NCBI GenBank assembly: GCA_016186985.1
Contig: JACPKO010000030.1
Location: 1-14,254, forward strand
DNA length: 14,254 bases
Direction of reading: 5' to 3'
DNA from: Candidatus Daviesbacteria bacterium
Lineage (GTDB): Bacteria; Patescibacteriota; Microgenomatia; Daviesbacterales; UBA10151
Shown here: in pieces, positions 5,630 through 10,177 of the stretch
Position numbering within the stretch: position 1 is the first letter of the stretch
How the letters are laid out: each line of letters begins with the position of its first letter
The notes under the pieces: model-generated
What the model was told of the DNA's origin: nothing
Seen by the model: the letters and a program-made list of their open reading frames with translations, nothing else
Databases searched by the model: none
Position numbers and translations under genes: made by a program

Positions 5630-5893
5630 ATGTTTTACATCTATGTGCTTAGGAGTGTAAAAGATGGAAAGTTATATTCAGGTTATACATCTGACTTAAA
5701 GCAAAGGTTGGAGTATCATAACAGTGGCAAGGTAGAAGCAACTAAAAGAAGAGTGCCATTGAAATTAGTTTACTTTGAAGGATATTTACATCAACAGGAT
5801 GCAACTGCCAGGGAAAAGTTTTTTAAAGCCCAGTGGGGCAGAAATTATTTGAGAAGGGTTTTAAAAAATTATTGGAAAGAATTGGACAAGTAG
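5630..5893 (+). CDS. Small GIY-YIG nuclease domain protein
   Basis: 87 aa, single-domain GIY-YIG endonuclease of the UPF0213/YhbQ type. Motifs: FYIYVLRS (2-9) and LYSGYT (15-20) as the GIY and YIG strands, RLEYHNSGK (26-34) with Arg26 and His30, LVYFEGYLHQQDATAREKFFK (46-66) with Glu62 as the probable metal ligand, and WGRNYL (69-74). The family cuts DNA, often as a homing or repair-type nuclease. No Shine-Dalgarno is present; the ATG overlaps TAATATAATG, which resembles a -10 box. The 3' end overlaps tRNA-Val: the last codons and the TAG stop (5891-5893) lie in the tRNA acceptor and position 8-9 region. It is enclosed by tRNA-derived direct repeats, which fits an insertion element. Confidence 0.85.
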   Translation: MFYIYVLRSVKDGKLYSGYTSDLKQRLEYHNSGKVEATKRRVPLKLVYFEGYLHQQDATAREKFFKAQWGRNYLRRVLKNYWKELDK

Positions 5894-5957
5894 CTCAGTT
5901 GGTTAGAGCACCTCGTTTACACCGAGGTGGTCACAGGTTCGAATCCTGTCTTGTCCA
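5884..5957 (+). tRNA. trnV(uac): tRNA-Val (UAC)
   Basis: Acceptor GGACAAG/CTTGTCC (5884-5890 with 5950-5956), D-arm TAGCTCAGTTGGTTAGAGC, anticodon arm CCTCG-TTTACAC-CGAGG (UAC), a regular T-arm ending in GGTTCGAATCC, and discriminator A5957. No CCA is encoded. Its first ten bases are also the end of the GIY-YIG reading frame. Confidence 0.93.
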
Positions 5958-6064
5958 CAACTAGCTCAGTTGGTTTACCCGAACAAATTTCTCCGAAATT
6001 TGCGCAGGTGTAGAGCGTCTCGTCTACACCGAGAATGTCAGGGGTTCGAGTCCCTTAGTGCCCA
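5958..6064 (+). pseudogene. Val-like tRNA with expanded D-loop, lacking its 5' acceptor strand
   Basis: CAACTAGCTCAGTTGG, then the D-loop hairpin insert (CAAATTTC/GAAATTTG, 5984-6002), AGAGC, anticodon arm TCTCG-TCTACAC-CGAGA (UAC), T-arm AGGGG-TTCGAGT-CCCTT, acceptor strand AGTGCCC (6057-6063) and discriminator A6064. The bases where the 5' acceptor strand should be belong to the end of tRNA-Val and do not pair with AGTGCCC. The matching GGGCA is 400 bp upstream at 5557. Position 33 is C instead of the near-universal U. Probably a decayed or interrupted tRNA. Confidence 0.7.
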
Positions 6065-6186
6065 CATTAATTTGCTCTTTAATTATTTTTGGGATACATT
6101 TAACTATTTCAATTTATATTCCATTTACTTCTTCTATCGTTGTAACAGTGTTGATTACGATCCTCTTCAAATATTTCTTCGGATGA

Positions 6187-6192
6187 TATAAA
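6187..6192 (+). promoter_or_regulatory. -10 box of the tRNA-Phe/tRNA-Gly pair
   Basis: TATAAA (running on to TATAAAAT) lies 16 nt before tRNA-Phe. The AT-rich spacer 6067-6186 shows no other feature. Confidence 0.45.
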
Positions 6193-6208
6193 ATACCAAA
6201 GTTCATCT

Positions 6209-6281
6209 GCCGCAATTGCCAACGTGGTCAAGGCGTCTGTCTGAAGAACAGATTATCTCAGTCCGATTCTGGGTTGCGGCA
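6209..6281 (+). tRNA. trnF(gaa): tRNA-Phe (GAA)
   Basis: Acceptor GCCGCAA/TTGCGGC (6209-6215 with 6274-6280), D-stem GCC/GGC around AACGTGGTCAA, anticodon arm TCTGT-CTGAAGA-ACAGA (GAA), T-arm CTCAG-TCCGATT-CTGGG, discriminator A6281. The T-loop starts TCC rather than TTC, so the usual pseudouridine-55 position is a C. The following bases are CCC. It is 7 nt from tRNA-Gly, so the two are co-transcribed. Confidence 0.82.
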
Positions 6282-6288
6282 CCCGCTT

Positions 6289-6363
6289 GCGGCGGTAGTT
6301 CAGTGGTAGAATGTCTCGTTGCCAACGAGAAGGTCGGCGGTTCAAATCCGCTCCGCCGCTCCA
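6289..6363 (+). tRNA. trnG(gcc): tRNA-Gly (GCC) with encoded CCA
   Basis: Acceptor GCGGCGG/CCGCCGC (6289-6295 with 6353-6359), D-arm TAGTTCAGTGGTAGAAT, anticodon arm TCTCG-TTGCCAA-CGAGA (GCC), T-arm GGCGG-TTCAAAT-CCGCT, discriminator T6360 and CCA at 6361-6363. It is the only tRNA in the window with an encoded CCA. Confidence 0.95.
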
Positions 6364-6366
6364 AGA

Positions 6367-6439
6367 AAATCTCCCCTAAATTTACCCTTTGTACAAATTT
6401 ATAGTCTTAAGAGACTTGAGTAAATCTTTGGGGAGATTT
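6367..6439. repeat. Multi-hairpin structure after tRNA-Gly
   Basis: AAATCTCCCC (6367-6376) pairs exactly with GGGGAGATTT (6430-6439). Inside are two further hairpins: TAAATTT (6377-6383) with AAATTTA (6395-6401), and AGTCT-TAAG-AGACT (6403-6416). Together they give a three-way-junction shape 4 nt after the CCA. It lies between the plus-strand tRNAs and the end of a minus-strand gene, so it may act as a bidirectional terminator or be a palindromic element. No T-run follows the outer stem. Confidence 0.6.
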
Positions 6440-6449
6440 GAATTACATC

Positions 6450-6707
6450 TTAAACTGTTGACGCTACCGTACCGGTATCACTTTCAGGTTGCGGTGGTTC
6501 TGTTGCTCCGGGCATACCTCCTGTTGCGGGCTCTGTTGGGCCTGCAGGCTGCGGTGTTGGCCAGGTGGGTTGTGTGGGTTCAGCCGGGCCAGGTGTCGGC
6601 GCTGCGGGGCCTGCAGGCGGCGCTCCCATAGGGTCTGGCACTGGTGTACCTCCTCCGGCCGGCGGAGTCCAGTTACTGCCACCTCCTGTTATATCATCTA
6701 AAGACAT
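6450..6707 (-). CDS. Small proline/glycine-rich protein
   Basis: 85 aa from the ATG at 6707, starting MSLDDITGGGSNWTPPAGGG. An upstream GTG at 6719 is in frame, but AGGCGGTGA (a Shine-Dalgarno core ending 8 nt before the ATG) favours 6707. The rest is almost entirely Pro, Gly, Ala, Thr and acidic residues (PAGPAAPTPGPAEPTQPTWP and similar), with no membrane segment or signal peptide. It is probably disordered. Function unknown. It follows the membrane-anchored gene at 6778-7419 on the same strand after 70 nt, which contains a possible -35-like TTGACA (6762-6767). Confidence 0.65.
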   Translation of the reverse strand: MSLDDITGGGSNWTPPAGGGTPVPDPMGAPPAGPAAPTPGPAEPTQPTWPTPQPAGPTEPATGGMPGATEPPQPESDTGTVASTV

Positions 6708-6777
6708 TTTTAAAATCACCGCCTTTCTTTCTTAAATCAGTTAATCAGGATTTTTTATATATGTCAATAGCTAGTAT

Positions 6778-7419
6778 TTAATATGTAATCTGGAGGAAAC
6801 TTTCTCCGGCTTGGGCAGGGTAACCACCCTCAACTAAAGTTTTTATCTGGATTGTGTAATTATTTGAACCTGCAGGAAGCTTAAAAGGTTTGGAAGTTAA
6901 GGTAGCAGGAGCATAAGCATTGGTTGAAACTTCGGATTCAAGAATTGCTAAACCGTTATCAGGATTTACTAATCTGGCAAAAGCTTTACCTTGTCCTACA
7001 TAAACTGATAAATTAATTATCAGATATGCTTCTTTATACCCGGGATAATCATCAGGACTAATTTTTATTGATCCCGAAGTAAGATTTTTCCAGTCTTTAG
7101 CGTCAAACGATCCTCCGGGGTTTATAGGTATTAAAACAGGTGATTTTTTAGAACGAGAAATAGTTGATTGGTTTTCCAAATCCTGCGACTGGAGTGAAGA
7201 TATTTTTGAATTGAGGTCTGAATCTGAATTTTCAAGTAAGTTTATTTTATCCTCCAGCAAGTTGATTTTATTGTTAAGCTCAACAAGATTTTGTGTCTCC
7301 TGAACCGTATCTTTCCGGCCACTAATTAAGATAGGAATATTTCTTCCGGGCATAATCAGCCAAAAGCCTATTGCAGTCAGAATAAATATAGGAGCTAAAA
7401 TTAAGGCAGTTTTAATCAT
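6778..7419 (-). CDS. Membrane-anchored extracytoplasmic protein with coiled coil
   Basis: 213 aa. An N-terminal membrane anchor (MIKTALILAPIFILTAIGFW) is followed by a predicted coiled coil rich in heptad Leu/Ile/Asn (about 42-85: LNNKINLLEDKINLLENSDS), a short Ser/Lys linker, and a beta-rich C-terminal domain (about 95-213, with SGSIKISPDDYPGYKEAYLI, AFARLVNPDNGLAILESEVS, NYTIQIKTLVEGGYPAQAGE). No family is recognised. The anchor and coiled coil suggest a surface oligomer. TAATAT lies 7 nt before the ATG, another probable leaderless start, and the promoter region is shared with divergent obg. Confidence 0.75.
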   Translation of the reverse strand: MIKTALILAPIFILTAIGFWLIMPGRNIPILISGRKDTVQETQNLVELNNKINLLEDKINLLENSDSDLNSKISSLQSQDLENQSTISRSKKSPVLIPINPGGSFDAKDWKNLTSGSIKISPDDYPGYKEAYLIINLSVYVGQGKAFARLVNPDNGLAILESEVSTNAYAPATLTSKPFKLPAGSNNYTIQIKTLVEGGYPAQAGESFLQITY

Positions 7420-7454
7420 CTATCTAATATTACAACTTTTTCCCCGTATTAGGG

Positions 7455-7460
7455 TAAAAT
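7455..7460 (+). promoter_or_regulatory. -10 box of the obg operon
   Basis: TAAAAT, 6 nt before the obg ATG. The -35 (TTACAA, 7430-7435) is 19 nt away and weak. Expected transcription start is at or next to the ATG, and no Shine-Dalgarno is present. Confidence 0.5.
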
Positions 7461-7466
7461 AGTCGA

Positions 7467-8423
7467 ATGTTTATAGATGAAGCGGAAGTTGAACTGATTG
7501 CAGGGCATGGAGGATCCGGAAAAGTTTCGTTCCACCGCCCGCCCCAAAAGGGTCCTGACGGTGGAAACGGGGGGAAAGGCGGGGGTATTTATCTGCGCTC
7601 CTCAGATAGTATTTCTTCTTTAGGATATTTTACGAGACACACCAAAGTTAGTGCAGGTAACGGCGAAGCCGGACAATCAAACCGCAAAACCGGAAAAAAT
7701 GCCCTTGATCTCTACATTGAAATTCCTGCATCCAGCCAAATTATTGATCTGCAGTCCGGGGAGACTTTTACTTTTCCTAAACCCGAGATAACAATACTTC
7801 TTTGTGAGGGCGGTAAAGGAGGTAAGGGTAATTACGAGTTCCGCTCGTCACGCAATACAACCCCTCAGTACGCCCAGCCGGGCCTGGCAGGACAATCAAG
7901 AAAAGTAAAAATACATATCAAATTAATTGCAGACATAGGACTTATCGGACTTCCAAATTCAGGCAAAAGCTCACTTTTAAACGAGCTAACCTCATCTAAC
8001 GCCAAAGTCGGCGATTATCCGTTTACAACTTTAGAGCCTAACCTGGGAGTCTTAGAAAAAAACCTGCCGGTAGGCAGGCAGGTTATTGCTGACATCCCGG
8101 GAATCATTGAAGGCGCCTCAGCTGGAAAAGGCCTGGGTCTAAAGTTTTTAAAGCATATTGAAAAGGTTAGATTAATACTGCACTGCATACCTTCCGATTC
8201 ACTTGATCCAACCGGAGATTACCATAAGGTCAGAAAGGAACTGGTTTCTTACAATCCCCGTCTGAGTAGAAAAAAGGAAGTTATCCTTCTGACAAAGTCG
8301 GACCTAACTGACGAAAAGGGATTAAATGAGCTTTTAAGCGAGCTTTCGACTTTAGAAAAACCTATTCTTGCCGTTTCAATATATAATTATGATAGTTTGG
8401 AACAGTTGAAAAAAATTCTATGA
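7467..8423 (+). CDS. obg: Obg/CgtA-family GTPase
   Basis: 318 aa ribosome-associated GTPase for 50S assembly. It has the glycine-rich Obg fold (1-150, with GGSGKVSFHRPPQKGPDGGN and EGGKGGKGNYEFRSSRN) and the G domain: G1 GLPNSGKSS (161-169), switch I YPFTTLEPNLGV (184-195), G3 DIPG (209-212), G4 TKSD (276-279) and a G5-like SIYNYDS (304-310). G4 is TKxD instead of NKxD. No C-terminal OCT domain is present; the protein ends just after the G domain. Residues 199-206 (NLPVGRQV) are coded by a palindromic repeat placed between switch I and G3. The stop overlaps the next ATG (ATGA), so translation is coupled. Confidence 0.93.
   Translation: MFIDEAEVELIAGHGGSGKVSFHRPPQKGPDGGNGGKGGGIYLRSSDSISSLGYFTRHTKVSAGNGEAGQSNRKTGKNALDLYIEIPASSQIIDLQSGETFTFPKPEITILLCEGGKGGKGNYEFRSSRNTTPQYAQPGLAGQSRKVKIHIKLIADIGLIGLPNSGKSSLLNELTSSNAKVGDYPFTTLEPNLGVLEKNLPVGRQVIADIPGIIEGASAGKGLGLKFLKHIEKVRLILHCIPSDSLDPTGDYHKVRKELVSYNPRLSRKKEVILLTKSDLTDEKGLNELLSELSTLEKPILAVSIYNYDSLEQLKKIL
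8061..8084. repeat. Palindromic element inside obg
   Basis: AACCTGCC (8061-8068) and GGCAGGTT (8077-8084) are exact inverted repeats around GGTAGGCA. From memory, CCTGCC...GGCAGG palindromes are abundant in Patescibacteria, where they also give LPVGRQ-like peptides in other proteins. Here the element keeps the obg frame. Confidence 0.75.
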
Positions 8424-8950
8424 AAAATTTTTCCCCAAATATGGTGATACTGGTTATAGTTTTATTGCTAGTTTCTGCATCGGCAGCAATTTATTTCAAC
8501 CGCCAAAATGCTCTCATTACTAGTTTTGCTCCAGATCCTAAAGTGATAGCTCCGGAAGCTTCCCGGACTGCAACTGCGGCTGCCAGCCCCCAGGATACGG
8601 TTCCAGAAACTGCAAAGCCTGAAGGTACACCTATTCCCAGTCCGACAGTTTCTAAAACCCCTGCTTTAACACCTACTTTAGAAGATTATATATACCCTCA
8701 GTCAAAGTTAATTTCCCAGTCACCAGGCAAAATGGAACTGGAAAGCAGTGCGGATGCGCAGGCAATCACGAGCTGGTATAAAGATAAAATTAGAAAAGCA
8801 GGTTTTAATGCTAAATCTTTTACGCAAACTAACACGAACGGGGTAATTTTAAACAAACTTTCCGGGGCTAAACCTGGCGAGAAAATTGAAATTACCATCA
8901 AAAAGGATCAAAATGCATCAAAAGTTACAATAACTGTTGACAGGTCCTGA
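8420..8950 (+). CDS. Membrane-anchored protein with Pro/Thr linker
   Basis: 176 aa. An N-terminal membrane segment (MVILVIVLLLVSASAAIYF, 8-26) is followed by a Pro/Thr/Ala-rich linker (about 38-86, with TPIPSPTVSKTPALTPT) and a C-terminal domain of about 85 residues (YPQSKLISQSPGKMELESSA, then ITSWYKDKIRKAGFNAKSFT and IEITIKKDQNASKVTITV). The pattern resembles small extracytoplasmic alpha/beta domains of unknown function. It overlaps obg by 4 nt, so it belongs to the operon. Function unknown. Confidence 0.8.
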   Translation: MKNFSPNMVILVIVLLLVSASAAIYFNRQNALITSFAPDPKVIAPEASRTATAAASPQDTVPETAKPEGTPIPSPTVSKTPALTPTLEDYIYPQSKLISQSPGKMELESSADAQAITSWYKDKIRKAGFNAKSFTQTNTNGVILNKLSGAKPGEKIEITIKKDQNASKVTITVDRS

Positions 8951-8997
8951 TCTCTTTGGTAGGATCGCAACCTACTGCTTCCCTGCCTCCTTTTTCT

Positions 8998-9576
8998 ATG
9001 TACAGAAATTACCTTCATAAATTTAACGGTTCAAGAACAAAATTTTATGTCACATTGATTGTAATATTGGTGGTTATATTTGCTTTAATTAAGATTAACC
9101 CGTTCCGGGCATCAAGCCCCCAAAGCACCACGAGCAGTAGAACTGGAATTAAAGATGCTCTGGCAACATTACCGCTTAACAAAGAATTTAAATTTCCACT
9201 AAAAGATGACAAAAGCGAAACAGTCGGTGAAATTAAATACATTATAGAAAATGCGGAGCTGCGGGATGAAATTATTATTAAAGGCAAAAAAGCATATGCA
9301 GTTAACGGGAAAGTTTTTTTAGTTTTGAACTTAAAAATAGTTAACGACAGCAATAAAAATATCTCAATGTCAACAAAAGATTATACAAGGCTATTCATTA
9401 ATAATAATGAAAGCGAACCCCTTTCCCCGAGCATTCATAACGACCCGGTGGTAATTGACGCCATTTCAGTCAAACCTACCAGAATAGGTTTTTCAATCAG
9501 TAAATCATATAAGGATTTAAAAATTAAAGTCGGGGAAATTAAAGGCGAAAAAACAACCGTAGATATCAAATTTTAA
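8998..9576 (+). CDS. Membrane-anchored protein with DUF4352-like Ig-type domain
   Basis: 192 aa from the ATG at 8998. A TTG at 8956 would add 14 residues that do not look like a natural N-terminus. A positively charged start and membrane segment (FYVTLIVILVVIFALIKI) are followed by a beta-rich exposed domain: VGEIKYIIENAELRDEIIIK, VFLVLNLKIVNDSNKNISM, DYTRLFINNNESEPLSP and IGFSISKSYKDLKIKVG. The order of strands and the LVLNLKIVNDSNKNI pattern recall DUF4352-type immunoglobulin-like domains. That is a fold guess. No Shine-Dalgarno precedes the ATG (the region is pyrimidine-rich), so the start is the least certain part. Confidence 0.72.
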   Translation: MYRNYLHKFNGSRTKFYVTLIVILVVIFALIKINPFRASSPQSTTSSRTGIKDALATLPLNKEFKFPLKDDKSETVGEIKYIIENAELRDEIIIKGKKAYAVNGKVFLVLNLKIVNDSNKNISMSTKDYTRLFINNNESEPLSPSIHNDPVVIDAISVKPTRIGFSISKSYKDLKIKVGEIKGEKTTVDIKF

Positions 9577-9578
9577 TT

Positions 9579-9812
9579 ATGGATCCAAGACAAAATCCGA
9601 CCAATGATTTGCTTAACATCTTAAGCAAAGCCATGGATGCGAACATGTACGGAAGCGTTGAGGTTTATCTTGAAGACGGGCAAATAACCCAAATCACCCA
9701 AAGGATAATTAAAAAAATCAAACGGATAAAGCCTGCTGTAAAAACTACAAAAAAACCAAACCATTCCGGACCCGGAAAAGAAAAAGAAATAACCTTAAAA
9801 TTCCAGAACTGA
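9579..9812 (+). CDS. DUF2292-like small protein
   Basis: 77 aa. Residues 9-42 (NDLLNILSKAMDANMYGSVE, then VYLEDGQITQITQR) match the short DUF2292/YezD pattern: a helix, then YGSVE-hydrophobic strand, then DGxhhQI. The C-terminal half is a basic Lys-rich tail (IIKKIKRIKPAVKTTKKPNH), which could bind nucleic acid or membrane phosphate groups. It starts 2 nt after the previous stop and ends the obg operon. The biochemical role of the family is unknown to me. Confidence 0.75.
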   Translation: MDPRQNPTNDLLNILSKAMDANMYGSVEVYLEDGQITQITQRIIKKIKRIKPAVKTTKKPNHSGPGKEKEITLKFQN

Positions 9813-9823
9813 CGCAAAAGAAA

Positions 9824-9847
9824 GCGACAAGTCGCAAAACATTTTTT
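9824..9847 (+). terminator. Possible terminator of the obg operon
   Basis: A short GCGA-CAAG-TCGC hairpin (9824-9835) is followed by AAAACA and a run of six T (9842-9847). The stem is short and set off from the T-run, so it is weak. The AT-rich stretch 9848-9930 shows nothing else. Confidence 0.35.
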
Positions 9848-9930
9848 AATAGGATATGCTATTTTCGAAACTAATCTATATAGTAAATGTTAATAAGTTT
9901 ATCGTTATGAGCAAATCTATTAATAACCTC

Positions 9931-9959
9931 TTGACATTGAATAACCCAATAGATAATAT
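9931..9959 (+). promoter_or_regulatory. Near-consensus promoter of the repeat-protein locus
   Basis: A perfect -35 TTGACA (9931-9936), a 17-nt spacer, and -10 TAATAT (9954-9959). The transcription start is expected near 9966, leaving about 210 nt of leader before the ATG at 10178. It is the best promoter in the window. Confidence 0.85.
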
Positions 9960-9965
9960 CAAGTA

Positions 9966-10088
9966 ACAAATATAGTTTTTAATTGCTACTACGAAAATTA
10001 GAAACTATAGATAGACGACCGCCAACGGAGGCTATCTCACAATTCTAAGCTAAGAGCTATGGATTGCGAGAAGGCCTCCGTTTTTTTG
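9966..10088 (+). ncRNA. Structured leader RNA / attenuator or small RNA
   Basis: The predicted transcript begins near 9966. Its 5' hairpin (9971-10009) is a 14-bp stem, TATAGTTTTTAATT with AATTAGAAACTATA including one G-U pair, and an 11-nt loop GCTACTACGAA. A 14-nt linker GATAGACGACCGCC leads into a long terminator hairpin ending in seven T. It could be a free small RNA of about 120 nt, or an attenuator controlling the surface-protein gene behind it. No known riboswitch consensus was recognised. Confidence 0.6.
10024..10087 (+). terminator. Intrinsic terminator between promoter and first repeat-protein gene
   Basis: AACGGAGGC (10024-10032) pairs with GCCTCCGTT (10074-10082), followed by a run of T (10081-10087). 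An inner stem TCTCACAAT/ATTGCGAGA (10035-10043 with 10063-10071, one mismatch) extends it, with a 19-nt apical loop. This is a textbook strong terminator lying upstream of the coding region. Confidence 0.85.
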
Positions 10089-10089
10089 T

Positions 10090-10169
10090 CTCATATTTGA
10101 GCAGGCGGAGAAGTGTTCCCAAAGTAAGTCCGACATGCGGACCACAGGGAAATTAAAGGGAGGAGGTGA
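10090..10169 (+). promoter_or_regulatory. Structured translation leader with strong ribosome binding site
   Basis: After the terminator come a small hairpin CTCA-TATT-TGAG (10090-10101) and a two-part stem: TTCCC (10116-10120) with GGGAA (10147-10151), enclosing GTCCG-ACATG-CGGAC (10128-10142). GGGAGGAGGTGA (10158-10169) is a near-perfect Shine-Dalgarno, 8 nt before the ATG at 10178. It is by far the strongest in the window and decides this start over the GTG at 10166. Confidence 0.7.
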
Positions 10170-10177
10170 AACAACAC

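Larger units (their letters stand above)
5560..6018 (+). mobile_element. Putative GIY-YIG/tRNA-Val cassette flanked by 61-bp direct repeats
   Basis: Direct repeats 5560-5620 and 5958-6018 (59 of 61 identical) are the same D-loop-expanded tRNA segment. Between them lie a GIY-YIG nuclease gene and tRNA-Val(UAC). Collapsing the repeats would restore one continuous Val-like tRNA: GGGCA...TGCCC acceptor ends, D-arm, anticodon arm and T-arm. The layout suggests an insertion or tandem duplication targeted to a tRNA gene, with the endonuclease as the likely agent. Mobility is inference. Confidence 0.5.

Noticed and set aside
5970..6404. Short plus-strand ORFs
   Set aside because: Their sequences are translated tRNA genes (broken Val, Phe, Gly) and AT-rich spacer.
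6389..6701. Plus-strand ORFs opposite the Pro-rich gene
   Set aside because: They are antisense readings of a GC-rich proline/glycine coding region; the minus frame has the ribosome binding site.
9966..10177. Known riboswitch class (c-di-GMP, ZTP, preQ1, guanidine)
   Set aside because: None of the conserved cores I know was found by eye; a covariance search would be needed to exclude a divergent member.
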